Assembly (NCBI RefSeq): GCF_025060755.1
Contig: NZ_JANYUY010000028.1
Span: 35,049 to 99,048, forward strand
Length of the DNA stretch: 64,000 nt
Direction of reading: 5' to 3'
DNA from: Paenibacillus doosanensis
GTDB lineage: Bacteria; Bacillota; Bacilli; Paenibacillales; NBRC-103111
Below, piece by piece: positions 45,365-53,829 of the stretch. How positions within the stretch are numbered: the stretch's first letter is position 1; each line of letters starts with the position of its first letter. The notes under the pieces were generated by a model. It was not told the origin of the DNA, did not search any database, and saw only the letters and a list, made by a program, of their open reading frames with translations. The translations under genes were made by a program, and so were the position numbers.

Positions 45365-46663
45365 ATGAGTAAACAAGCCGGCCGGCCGGCGGAAACGGGA
45401 TTATCCCGGAGCCCGGTGCGCAAAGAGCTGCTTGCCGGCGTCGTATCTTTTTTCACGATTGTGTACATTATCGCCGTAAATTCCTCTATCCTGGAAGATG
45501 CCGGCATCCCGCTGGAAGCGGGGATTATTGCGACCGCGCTAACTTCCTTCGCGGGCTGCATGCTGATGGGATTATGGGCCGACGCGCCGATTATTCTCGT
45601 TCCCGGTATGGGAATCAACGCCTTGTTTACGTATACGGTCGTTCAAACGATGGGGCTTTCCTGGCAGGAAGCGCTGGGTGCGGTTTGCGTCTCGGGGCTG
45701 CTGTTCGCGCTCGTCGCTTTTACTCCGCTGGCGCAGTCGATATCGCAGTCGATTCCCGACTCGCTGAAGGAGGCGACGACCGTCGGCATCGGATTATTCC
45801 TTACATTTATCGGCCTGCAAAAAGGAGGCATCGTCGTCTCCAGCGCAACGACGTTCGTAGCGCTCGGCGATTTCGCCGACCCGCACACGGCGTTGACTTT
45901 AGCGACGCTGCTCGTTGCGCTAGTGCTGCATGTCCGCAATGTGCCGGGAGGCTTCCTGATCACGATCGCGGCGGGCACCGCGCTTGCCATCGGATTCGGT
46001 CAAGTCAGCTTGAGCGAGGCGGCGGGCGGTCATGTATCGCCGCAGATTTATCTGGACGTTATCGGCGCATTGTCGTTCGCAAGCATCGCCTCCGCATCGT
46101 TCTGGATCGCGGCTTTCACGCTGGCGCTAGTCATTGTATTCGAAAATATCGGCATGATTCACAGCCACCTGCGCATGGCCGGGGAGCCGCAGAAATTCGC
46201 CCGTTCCTTGCAGGCCAACGCGGTATCCGTCATCACTGCCGGTATTTTCGGTACGAGTCCTACGGTTTCGACCGCGGAGAGCGCCGCGGGCATATCGGCC
46301 GGAGGAACCCGAGGGCTGACGGCCATCACGACGGGGCTGTTGTTCCTGGTCGCGATATTTTGCATTCCGGTAATTAAGCTGATTCCGGACAGCGCGATTG
46401 CCCCGATCCTGATGATCGTAGGAGGACTGATGAGCGCCGGCGTCCAGCGCATTAACTTTGCGAAGTTCGGGGAAGGCTTTCCCGCTTTTCTCATCATCGC
46501 CCTGATTCCCTTGACATACAGCATTGTCGACGGCATGGCGTTCGGCTTTATGGCCTATGTCGTCTTGAAGCTGGCGCAGGGCAAAGCGAAGGAAATCTCG
46601 TTTCCGCTGTATTTGATTGCAGGATTGTTTTTAATCAATTTTATTTTTCATGCGATAGGATAG
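45365..46663 (+). CDS. NCS2-family purine permease (PbuG/PbuO/AzgA-like)
   Basis: A 432-residue membrane protein with about 12 to 14 helices. It opens with KELLAGVVSFFTIVYIIAVN, the AzgA/PbuG start, followed by VPGMGINALFTYTVV, VGIGLFLTFIGLQKGGIV and FGTSPTVSTAESAAGISAGG, which is the substrate-helix signature of this subfamily. It would import guanine, hypoxanthine or adenine with protons. AAGGAAGG lies about 10 bases before the ATG. It closes the purine operon 60 bp after the nucleotidase gene and is followed by a terminator. Confidence 0.92.
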   Translation: MSKQAGRPAETGLSRSPVRKELLAGVVSFFTIVYIIAVNSSILEDAGIPLEAGIIATALTSFAGCMLMGLWADAPIILVPGMGINALFTYTVVQTMGLSWQEALGAVCVSGLLFALVAFTPLAQSISQSIPDSLKEATTVGIGLFLTFIGLQKGGIVVSSATTFVALGDFADPHTALTLATLLVALVLHVRNVPGGFLITIAAGTALAIGFGQVSLSEAAGGHVSPQIYLDVIGALSFASIASASFWIAAFTLALVIVFENIGMIHSHLRMAGEPQKFARSLQANAVSVITAGIFGTSPTVSTAESAAGISAGGTRGLTAITTGLLFLVAIFCIPVIKLIPDSAIAPILMIVGGLMSAGVQRINFAKFGEGFPAFLIIALIPLTYSIVDGMAFGFMAYVVLKLAQGKAKEISFPLYLIAGLFLINFIFHAIG

Positions 46664-46667
46664 ACAG

Positions 46668-46714
46668 GATCGAGGCTGCCGGAACAGTGACCGGCGTCTC
46701 GGTCTTTTTTTTCG
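46668..46714 (+). terminator. Terminator after the purine operon
   Basis: GATCGAG...GCCGG (46668-46682) pairs imperfectly with CCGGC...CTCGGTC (46691-46704), followed by eight T residues. Confidence 0.8.
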
Positions 46715-46911
46715 CAAACGACAGACAGGCCGCGGCCGGGCCTGCTTTTTTGCATAAACGGATAACAAGACGAAATCGTTCTATCGCCGAAGCCGCCAAG
46801 TTCACGAGATCGTTATACGCATCGGTGGAAATCGTTCCTTACCGGCCGGATGGCCGGGTGATATATTGTAGTAGCAGGAAGGAAGCGATGGAGATAACGG
46901 AGGGGTTAGCG

Positions 46912-48246
46912 ATGACAATAAACAAAAAAACGATGACGTTATTGGCGGCGGCGGCCGTATGCGCGGCGATATCCGGCTGTTCGACGGGAACGGCTACGAC
47001 GGAAGGGACGGCCGCTCCTTCAAGCGGAGGAGAAGCGGCTCAGAGCAAGCCGAATGAGAAAATAACGCTGACGATGTGGGGCGGCGTTCCCGCCGAATCC
47101 GGTCCGCAGGAGGTCGTCGACGCCTGGAACGCCCAGCACCCGGACATTCAGGTCAAATACGAGCGCTTCGTCAATGACGACGCGGGCAATATGAAGCTGG
47201 ACACGGCGCTGACCACGGATCAGGGCGTCGATCTGTTCGTCAGCTACTCGCAGACGCTGCTGCAGCGCCGGGTGGACGCCGGATTCGCCGTCGATTTGGG
47301 CACCTTCAAGGACTACAACATCGACGAGAAAATCGCCGGAGCGGCGGAATGGAAGACGAACGGCAAATATTACGGGATGCCGACGAGCAAAAGCCAGTTT
47401 TTCGTATGGTTTAACAAGGATTTGCTCGATCAGGCCGGATTGAAGGTTCCCGATGCCTGGACATGGCAGGATATGAAGATGTACGCCGAAAAGCTGAAGA
47501 GCGACAGCCGCTACGGATTGGTTCAGCATCTGGAGCCGTTCCCGGACCCGCTCGATTCCGTCTCGACCAAATACGGCTACACAAAGCCGGACGGCAGCTC
47601 CAATATGGATCATCCGCTGTACGGCCAATGGCTGGAAACGCTCAAAGCGATGATGCAGGACGGCCGGACGACGGTGCCTTACGCCGAGCAGGTTACCTCC
47701 AAGATGCCGGTGGAAACCGTATTTCTCAAAGGCGAAGCGGCGATGCTGAACGCGGGAACGTGGATTTTCCGCAGCGCCAACAATATGAAGGATAACCCGC
47801 GATCGTTCAAGATCGCCTTCGCCCCGGTGCCGCGGCTGACCGACAAGGCGGAGGATTTCGTTACGCGGGGTGGAACCGGCGATGCCATCTCGATCAACGC
47901 CAAGTCGAAAAACAAGGAAGCCGCCTGGAAATTCCTGACGTGGTATGCGGACGGCGGCATGCTGCCGATGGTGCCCGGCGGAAGATTCCCGGCCTCCAAA
48001 TCGGTGAACGCGGATGAAACGCTGAAGCTGCTGCTTGGGGACAACGCCGCGACCTATGATCAAGAATCGCTGAAGAAAGTGCTGTTCAACGATTCGGCGA
48101 AATATACCCGCTCCCTGCCGAAGCAGGTGATGGACCTGCGCCAGGAGGAGTACGAGAATTTCTTCACGGGCAAGAAGGATGTCAAGGCGACGCTGGAGGC
48201 TATCGCCCGCCGGCATAACGACTATTTGAAGCAAAATAAAAAATAA
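46912..48246 (+). CDS. ABC sugar transporter, substrate-binding lipoprotein
   Basis: A 444-residue family-1 solute-binding protein. The signal peptide ends in the lipobox ISGC (cysteine about residue 23), after which a serine/threonine/glycine-rich linker leads to ITLTMWGG, the usual first strand of the domain. WFNKDLLDQAGLKVPDAWTW and GGTGDAISINAKSKNKEAAW are typical hinge and C-lobe phrases. It is tethered outside the membrane and hands a sugar or oligosaccharide to the two permeases that follow. GGAGGGG at 46899-46905 fixes the ATG at 46912 among several upstream in-frame starts. A hairpin between it and the permeases would raise its expression over theirs. Confidence 0.92.
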   Translation: MTINKKTMTLLAAAAVCAAISGCSTGTATTEGTAAPSSGGEAAQSKPNEKITLTMWGGVPAESGPQEVVDAWNAQHPDIQVKYERFVNDDAGNMKLDTALTTDQGVDLFVSYSQTLLQRRVDAGFAVDLGTFKDYNIDEKIAGAAEWKTNGKYYGMPTSKSQFFVWFNKDLLDQAGLKVPDAWTWQDMKMYAEKLKSDSRYGLVQHLEPFPDPLDSVSTKYGYTKPDGSSNMDHPLYGQWLETLKAMMQDGRTTVPYAEQVTSKMPVETVFLKGEAAMLNAGTWIFRSANNMKDNPRSFKIAFAPVPRLTDKAEDFVTRGGTGDAISINAKSKNKEAAWKFLTWYADGGMLPMVPGGRFPASKSVNADETLKLLLGDNAATYDQESLKKVLFNDSAKYTRSLPKQVMDLRQEEYENFFTGKKDVKATLEAIARRHNDYLKQNKK

Positions 48247-48260
48247 AACGGGTGGCGGGA

Positions 48261-48350
48261 AAGAGCGGCCGGCACGCCCGAAGAGCTTCGGTTTCCGGGT
48301 CGATCCGGCCCTGCGGTCCCGAAGCCCGCGGGCAGCGGCCGCTTCTTTTC
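48261..48350 (+). terminator. Attenuating hairpin between binding-protein and permease genes
   Basis: AAGAGCGGCC (48261-48270) can pair with CGGCCGCTTCTTTT (48335-48348) across a GC-rich, self-pairing interior; the T tract is short. Probably a partial terminator. Confidence 0.5.
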
Positions 48351-48379
48351 GCCGACCGGCCTATAGGGAGCGGATTGTG

Positions 48380-49249
48380 ATGCGCAAAAGGCAGCTGTGG
48401 ATCGGGTATGCTTTCATCTTGCCGAATCTGCTCGGGGTGCTGTTGTTTTTCATCATCCCTGCGCTATTCTCGGCGGTGCTGATGTTCACGGATTGGAAGT
48501 TTACGAGCCCGGTGTTTCATTTTATCGGCCTGGATAATATACAACGTTTGTTTCATGACGAGCTGTTCTATGTCTCTTTGAAAAACACCTTGCTGTTTTT
48601 GGCGAGCGTCCCGGTGTCGGTAGCGCTGGCCTTCCTCGTCGCGGTCGTCTTGAACCGATCGGTGTATTGGAAAACGCTGCTGCGGGCGTTCTACTTTATG
48701 CCCTACATTACGAGCGGGGTCGCGGTCGCCTTCGTCTGGATGCTGCTGTTTCAGCCGAAGCAGGGGCCGATTAACGGTCTGCTGACAAGCCTTGGCTTAA
48801 GCAATCCCCCGGGATGGCTGACGTCTCCCGACACCGTGATGGCCGCCGTCGACATCATCTGGATCTGGTTTATGCTCGGCTACAATATGATCATCTATTT
48901 GGCCGCGCTGCAGGAAATTTCGCCGGAGCTGCTGGAGGCGGCCAAAATCGACGGAGCCACCGCGCCGCAGACCGTCCTGCGGATCATGCTTCCGCTGGTC
49001 AGCCCTACGACGTTCATGCTGGTCGTGACCGGGCTGATCATGACGATCAAAACGTTCGGCATGATCGAAGCGCTGACCCAAGGCGGACCCGGCAGCAGCT
49101 CGCTCATTATGTCGCTGTACGTATACAAGACCGCTTTCCGCTATTACGAGATGGGTTATGCGGCCACGATATCGTGGGCCTTGTTCGCGGTCATCCTCGT
49201 CATTACGGCCATCCAGTGGATCGGGCAAAAAAAATGGGTCCATTATTGA
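48380..49249 (+). CDS. ABC sugar permease, MalF/UgpA-like
   Basis: A 289-residue inner-membrane protein with six helices. It opens with LWIGYAFILPNLLGVLLFF, and the cytoplasmic EAA loop reads EAAKIDGATAPQTVLRIMLPL, which contacts the transport ATPase. It forms a heterodimer with the next permease. AGGGAG lies before the ATG; an adjacent GTG at 48377 is less likely. No ATPase gene is in the cluster, so a shared MsmX-type ATPase encoded elsewhere is expected. Confidence 0.93.
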   Translation: MRKRQLWIGYAFILPNLLGVLLFFIIPALFSAVLMFTDWKFTSPVFHFIGLDNIQRLFHDELFYVSLKNTLLFLASVPVSVALAFLVAVVLNRSVYWKTLLRAFYFMPYITSGVAVAFVWMLLFQPKQGPINGLLTSLGLSNPPGWLTSPDTVMAAVDIIWIWFMLGYNMIIYLAALQEISPELLEAAKIDGATAPQTVLRIMLPLVSPTTFMLVVTGLIMTIKTFGMIEALTQGGPGSSSLIMSLYVYKTAFRYYEMGYAATISWALFAVILVITAIQWIGQKKWVHY

Positions 49250-49303
49250 CATCTGTGCGATCCGAAGCATTATTCATAACTGTTCAAGGAGGCGATTGCC
49301 GTC

Positions 49304-50194
49304 ATGCAATCGAACGTCGATTACGCCGCTTCGAGCCGCCCGCCGCAAGCCGCGGCGATTCGCAAAGAAACGATCCGCAGGCTGCGAAAGGGCGCCGTTA
49401 CGGCGGTTATGCTATTGTTCGCCGTCGCGATGGTGCTGCCGTTCGCGTGGATGATCTCCACTTCGTTTAAGACGCCGGGAGAAGTATTCGCTTATCCGAT
49501 TCAGTGGATTCCCGCGCATTTCGTTTGGGAGCATCATCTGAAAATATGGACCGGAACGGCCAGCTTCGTACCGTATTATCTTAATTCGCTCAAGGTTTCG
49601 CTGCTCAGCACGGCGGGAGCGACGTTTCTGTCGGCTTTGGCCGCATACGGCTTTACCAAGGTCGAGTTTAAAGGCCGGGACACGCTGTTTCTGATCTATA
49701 TCGCGATGATGATGATCCCGCCGCAGGTGCTGTTCGTGCCGAAATTTATTATGTTCAAATGGATGGGCATCTTCAATACGCATTGGGCTCTTATTTTGCC
49801 CGGAATGATTACGATTTTCGGCGTCTTTATGATGCGGCAGTTTTTCATTACGATACCGAAGGAAATTTCCGAATCGGCGTTTATCGACGGGGCGGGCCAT
49901 GCGCGGATTTTTACGCAGATGATGCTGCCTCTGGCCAAGCCTGCGCTCGCCACGCTCGCCGTGATCGATTTCTCGTGGCATTGGAACGACTTCGAGAACG
50001 CGCTCGTCTTTCTGATCAGCCGCGAGCTGTATACGGTGCCGCTCGGGCTGCAAAATTTTATTATGGAATTCAATGTCGATTACAACGGGATGATGGCGGC
50101 GGCGTCAGCCGGGATACTGCCGATGCTCGCATTGTTTTTGATCGGCCAGCGCTTCATTATTCAGGGCTTGTCCGGCACGGCGGTCAAGGGATAA
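49304..50194 (+). CDS. ABC sugar permease, MalG/UgpE-like
   Basis: A 296-residue partner permease with six helices. A longer cytoplasmic N-terminus (about 40 residues) precedes the first helix. It contains VLPFAWMISTSFKTPGEVF, and the EAA loop reads ESAFIDGAGHARIFTQMMLPL with E replaced only at the second alanine position. AAGGAGG sits about 13 bases before the ATG. It follows the first permease by 54 bp and ends before a terminator, closing the transporter operon. Confidence 0.93.
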   Translation: MQSNVDYAASSRPPQAAAIRKETIRRLRKGAVTAVMLLFAVAMVLPFAWMISTSFKTPGEVFAYPIQWIPAHFVWEHHLKIWTGTASFVPYYLNSLKVSLLSTAGATFLSALAAYGFTKVEFKGRDTLFLIYIAMMMIPPQVLFVPKFIMFKWMGIFNTHWALILPGMITIFGVFMMRQFFITIPKEISESAFIDGAGHARIFTQMMLPLAKPALATLAVIDFSWHWNDFENALVFLISRELYTVPLGLQNFIMEFNVDYNGMMAAASAGILPMLALFLIGQRFIIQGLSGTAVKG

Positions 50195-50217
50195 AGGCGT
50201 AAGCCGAATTCGTCTTT

Positions 50218-50244
50218 AGCCTTCCATCAAGGAAGGCTTGTTTT
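50218..50244 (+). terminator. Terminator after the first ABC importer
   Basis: AGCCTTCC-ATCAA-GGAAGGCT (50218-50238), a perfect 8-bp stem, followed by TGTTTT. Confidence 0.88.
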
Positions 50245-50375
50245 AATGACCTCCTGCTTGAGACATTCGTCTGCCGCCGGGACATTTCCCGGTGGACGCT
50301 TGATGCCCCGATATATTAAGCTGAAGGTATCGATCTAAGAATCGGCAAATCCAATCAAAGGAGGCAAGACGCCCG

Positions 50376-52187
50376 ATGCGGCTGCCACCCCGTAGACAAG
50401 CATGGTTCAAGCTGCCCGACTGGGCGCCCAAAACGCTCAAAAACCGCTTGTTTTTGGCCTTTGTGCTGTTGATTCTCATTCCTCACGCCGGGCTGAATCT
50501 GTACAACTTCAACCGGGTGGAGGGCGTGCTGCGGAAGCAGACGGCGGATCAAAATCTGGATCAGATGATTGCGATGAACAAGTCACTCGAAGATTATTTG
50601 AATGTGGTGTACAAAACGGTCATATTGCTGGAGCAGGACGCTGCAGTCGCGGCCGTGCTGCAAAATCCCGGGCAATACGACAGCCTGCAGCGGGTCTATT
50701 TGATCGACACGAAGTTCAAATCGATTATGAACAGCTTGTTCATCAGTCTCTCTCCCGCCTATTATACGATCGCCGATTTTACGGGTCATGTCTATGCTTC
50801 GTATCAGCCGTACGAGAGCTTGTCTTATGAGCGGACGGTTAAAGAAGCTTGGTATGCCAAGGCGATGAGACAGCCCGCCGTATATGAATGGAGCTGGGAG
50901 GACAACTACACGAGCCGCGACGTGTCGCGCAGCCCGCAGCTGCTCTCTTATGCCGCGGCGCTGAAGAGCGCCAGCAATACGCCGTTTGCCGCCCTGCGCG
51001 TTAGCGTCGATATCTACGAATGGTTCCGCATTGCGACCGAATTTTCGCAGGAGACGTATTTGCTGCTGGATCAAGGCGGGACGGTGCTGGCCGACAACAA
51101 GACGGGCAGAAGGCTTCAGACGGACGTGCTCCGGGACTTGCCGGATTTGAAGGAGCAGGGCTACTATGTCTCGGGCAGTTATCTCCATATTTATTCGAAG
51201 CTGCCGCGGCTGGACAAGGTGATCGTCAAGCAGGTTCCGCTGAACGTCATTTACGCCGAGGTCGACAAGCTGAAGCAGTCGTTTTTCACCGTCTCGGTAT
51301 CGCTGACGCTCGCCTTCATCACGATTACGCTGCTGATTTCCTCCGCGATCACGAAGCCGCTGCATCAGCTGCAGCGCAGGATGGCCGATGCCGTAGACCG
51401 GCGCTTTCGGGTGAAGCTGCCCGAGGCGAACCGCCGCGGGGAAGTGCTGGAGCTGACGCGGGCATTCAACCGGATGATGGAGGATATGGAGGAGCTGGTT
51501 CAGCGTCTGAAGGTGGAGGAGCGGAAGAAGGAGGCGGTTCGCTTCCAGGTGCTGCTGTCGCAGACAAATCCGCATTTTTTGCTGAATACGCTCAATACGG
51601 TCAAATGGCTCGCTTTGGTGGAGCAGCAGACGGATATCGCCGACATTTGCGTCAGTCTGGGCAAGCTGCTGGAAGCGGGACTCAATTCGGAGCTGGAGCT
51701 CATTCATGTGCAGGACGAGCTGCAGCTTGTGAAGTCTTACGTCCATATTCAAAGCTTCCGTTACAAGCAGTTGTTCGAGATGCGCTACGAAACCGAGCCC
51801 GGACTGGAATACGCGCTGATTCCGAAGCTGAGTCTGCAGCCGCTGGTCGAGAACAGCATTCAGCACGGCTTGATGGAGCTGGACGGCGAAGGGCTGATCA
51901 CGATCCGGGCCTATGCACGGGGCGGCAGCCTGATTCTGGAGGTGGAGGATAACGGAGCGGGGATCAAGCCGCGGGAGAAGACGGGACGCACGCGCCCGGG
52001 CATCGGCATCAGCAACCTGAGGGAAAGGCTGGAGCTGCTGTTCAAGGGGCGGTCGGCGCTGGACATCGTGCCGCTTGCCCAGGGGACGCTGATCCGCTTC
52101 TCGCTGCCGCTGCTGCTGTCGAAGCCGTATGAAGCCCCGGTCCGGACTAGCCCGCCGGACGATCCGGCAATTGCCGGCGGCGAATGA
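50376..52187 (+). CDS. YesM-type sensor histidine kinase
   Basis: A 603-residue kinase. Helix 1 (about 25-45) and helix 2 (about 300-322) flank an outside Cache-like sensor of about 250 residues. A HAMP linker follows (ITKPLHQLQRRMADAV), then the His_kinase core with H400 in LSQTNPHFLLNTLNTV and an HATPase (PLVENSIQHGL, VEDNGAGIKP, GIGISNLRERL). This is the Paenibacillus/Bacillus YesM class, which usually senses sugars or cell-wall fragments and works with an AraC-type regulator. The partner lies 179 bp downstream, and the sugar importer lies upstream, so it probably controls that importer. AAAGGAGG lies about 12 bases before the ATG. Confidence 0.93.
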   Translation: MRLPPRRQAWFKLPDWAPKTLKNRLFLAFVLLILIPHAGLNLYNFNRVEGVLRKQTADQNLDQMIAMNKSLEDYLNVVYKTVILLEQDAAVAAVLQNPGQYDSLQRVYLIDTKFKSIMNSLFISLSPAYYTIADFTGHVYASYQPYESLSYERTVKEAWYAKAMRQPAVYEWSWEDNYTSRDVSRSPQLLSYAAALKSASNTPFAALRVSVDIYEWFRIATEFSQETYLLLDQGGTVLADNKTGRRLQTDVLRDLPDLKEQGYYVSGSYLHIYSKLPRLDKVIVKQVPLNVIYAEVDKLKQSFFTVSVSLTLAFITITLLISSAITKPLHQLQRRMADAVDRRFRVKLPEANRRGEVLELTRAFNRMMEDMEELVQRLKVEERKKEAVRFQVLLSQTNPHFLLNTLNTVKWLALVEQQTDIADICVSLGKLLEAGLNSELELIHVQDELQLVKSYVHIQSFRYKQLFEMRYETEPGLEYALIPKLSLQPLVENSIQHGLMELDGEGLITIRAYARGGSLILEVEDNGAGIKPREKTGRTRPGIGISNLRERLELLFKGRSALDIVPLAQGTLIRFSLPLLLSKPYEAPVRTSPPDDPAIAGGE

Positions 52188-52366
52188 CGGCGAGCTGCGG
52201 GAAATCGTTCTATTGCGTAGGGGCCATGCCGTAAAAATGCAGGATTTTGTTCTATTCGGAGCAGGAATTTGTTCATATGCGCCGCGGGTTTCTCCGTGGT
52301 ACGATGAGAGATGAATGCATGGTATTATCGGGATACGCCAAGACGAGGAGCGGAGGGGGCATAACG

Positions 52367-53197
52367 ATGTGGACCGTATTGCTGGTAGAAGATGAAGTGT
52401 TCGTCCGCGAATCCGTCAGGCGCATCGTCGATTGGCATCGTCTCGGCTATGATGTGATCGGCGAGGCGGGCAACGGCGAGGAGGCGCTCGCCTTCATCGT
52501 GCAGCGGCGGCCTGACCTGGTCATCTGCGATATTCTGATGCCGAAGATGAACGGCGTGGAGCTGCTGCAGCGGGTGCGCGAGGCCGGGATCGAAAGCCGG
52601 TTTATTATGCTCTCCTGCCTCGGCGATTTCGAATACGTACGGCAGGCGATGGAGCTCGGAGCCTCCAACTATATTCTGAAGCTGTCGATGAACGTGCAGT
52701 CGCTGGTGGATGCGCTGGTCAAGGTAGAGGCGGAGCTGCAGAAGCGGAAGCCGGGCGGGCAGACTGCCGCCGGCGAGGCAAGGCCGCGGGAGGCGGAGCT
52801 AAGCCGGGAGCAGGACCGCGATGCGCCGCTGTTATCCGGGCCGAGCCGACCGGAAGGCGAGACGGGGCATAAGGAAGTCGACAAGCTGATCCGGTTTATG
52901 AAGAATAATTACGACCGGATGATTTCGCTGAAGACGCTGGCTCAAGAAGTGTCGATGGACGAGAAATATATCAGCGCGCTGTTCAAGAAAAAGACGGGGA
53001 CGAACGTCATTCATTACCTGCATCAAATCCGTGTCGGCGAAGCGAAGCGGCGTCTGGAGCAAACGAGCTTGCAGGTATCGGAGATCGGCGCGCAGGTCGG
53101 GTATGAGAACGACAATTATTTCATTAAAATATTCAAACGGTTCACCGGATTGACGCCAAGCGCCTACCGTGCCCGATTTTTATCCGGCCGGGGCTGA
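52367..53197 (+). CDS. YesN-type response regulator (REC plus AraC HTH)
   Basis: A 276-residue regulator. The receiver has VLLVEDEVFVRESVRR, D55 in LVICDILMPKMNG and K105 in ASNYILKLS, so the usual proline after lysine is replaced. A basic linker leads to an AraC-type double helix-turn-helix (about 175-276: KTLAQEVSMDEKYISALFKK, then VSEIGAQVGYENDNYFIKIF and FTGLTPSAYR). The ATG at 52367 has GGAGGGGG 7 bases upstream; the frame is open further back to 52247, but that extension lacks the receiver start. Partner of the kinase just upstream; likely activator of the importer genes. Confidence 0.93.
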   Translation: MWTVLLVEDEVFVRESVRRIVDWHRLGYDVIGEAGNGEEALAFIVQRRPDLVICDILMPKMNGVELLQRVREAGIESRFIMLSCLGDFEYVRQAMELGASNYILKLSMNVQSLVDALVKVEAELQKRKPGGQTAAGEARPREAELSREQDRDAPLLSGPSRPEGETGHKEVDKLIRFMKNNYDRMISLKTLAQEVSMDEKYISALFKKKTGTNVIHYLHQIRVGEAKRRLEQTSLQVSEIGAQVGYENDNYFIKIFKRFTGLTPSAYRARFLSGRG

Positions 53198-53205
53198 CGA
53201 GGCAC

Positions 53206-53233
53206 GGCTGCCGATGGTTTCGGCGGCTTTTTT
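53206..53233 (+). terminator. Terminator after the YesN-type gene
   Basis: GCTGCCGA (53207-53214) pairs with TCGGCGGC (53220-53227) with one G-T pair, followed by six T residues. Confidence 0.87.
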
Positions 53234-53317
53234 ATAATCTTGCCGGGTTGTTGACAACTGTCTGAATAAAGGTTATTGTAGATAAATAAAGTCTGTAATC
53301 GAGGTGGACACTGCGCA

Positions 53318-53725
53318 ATGAAGTTTTCCAAAGCGACGAATTATGCTCTTCACACGATGCTCTTCCTTGCGGCAGCCGCCCCGGATAAACATATCGGCGT
53401 TCAGCAGCTGGCCGAGCACCAGCAGGTTTCGCCTACGTATTTATCAAAAATTCTTACCAAGCTGGCCAAGGCGGGGATGGTTGAATCCGCATCCGGCGCC
53501 AACGGCGGATACAGGTTAAGACGGAACTGGGGAGACATTTCGTTCCTCGATATTATTCATGCCATTGAAGGGACCGCTTCCTTATTCGACTGCGACTTCA
53601 ATCACGGGCCGGATTGTTTGATCCGGAAGGTGATGGTAGCTGCGGAAGAGGAGATGGAAGCTTATTTACGAAAGCAAAATATGGCGGAGCTCGCCAAAAA
53701 CTTACCGCATCTTCCTCTTTCGTGA
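53318..53725 (+). CDS. Rrf2-family transcriptional regulator
   Basis: A 135-residue regulator beginning MKFSKATNYALHTMLFLA, the standard Rrf2 start. Its winged helix reads VQQLAEHQQVSPTYLSKILT, and the wing SGANGGYRLRR is typical. The C-terminal half has two cysteines (FDCDFNHGPDCLIRK), fewer than the three of FeS-binding IscR or NsrR, so a thiol-switch type (YwnA/CymR-like group) is more likely than a cluster sensor. A TTGACA-like -35 lies about 70 bp upstream. A methyltransferase gene and a thioredoxin-reductase-like gene follow in the same direction, and an inverted repeat between may be its operator. Confidence 0.9.
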   Translation: MKFSKATNYALHTMLFLAAAAPDKHIGVQQLAEHQQVSPTYLSKILTKLAKAGMVESASGANGGYRLRRNWGDISFLDIIHAIEGTASLFDCDFNHGPDCLIRKVMVAAEEEMEAYLRKQNMAELAKNLPHLPLS

Positions 53726-53746
53726 AGGGCGGCTCTATTTTTGGTT

Positions 53747-53764
53747 ATATTATAGATATAATAT
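53747..53764. promoter_or_regulatory. Inverted repeat before the methyltransferase gene, candidate Rrf2 operator
   Basis: ATATTATA (53747-53754) and TATAATAT (53757-53764) form a perfect 8-bp inverted repeat with a 2-bp spacer in an AT-rich stretch that probably also contains the promoter. Rrf2 regulators bind such AT-rich dyads. Confidence 0.45.
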
Positions 53765-53829
53765 GTCTTTAATATCTTTATAATTGCTTGCAATGAATGT
53801 ATTTTACCAAAAATGAGGAGGCATGCAGC

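Noticed and set aside
46687..46911. N-terminal extension of the first sugar-binding lipoprotein
   Set aside because: It would bury the signal peptide 75 residues inside the protein and overlaps the terminator of the purine operon.
47020..48234. Reverse-strand open frame of 404 codons opposite the sugar-binding lipoprotein gene
   Set aside because: The forward gene has lipobox and family motifs; the reverse frame has none.
52247..52366. N-terminal extension of the YesN-type regulator
   Set aside because: The receiver domain begins exactly after the ATG at 52367, which has a strong ribosome site; the upstream codons are probably non-coding.
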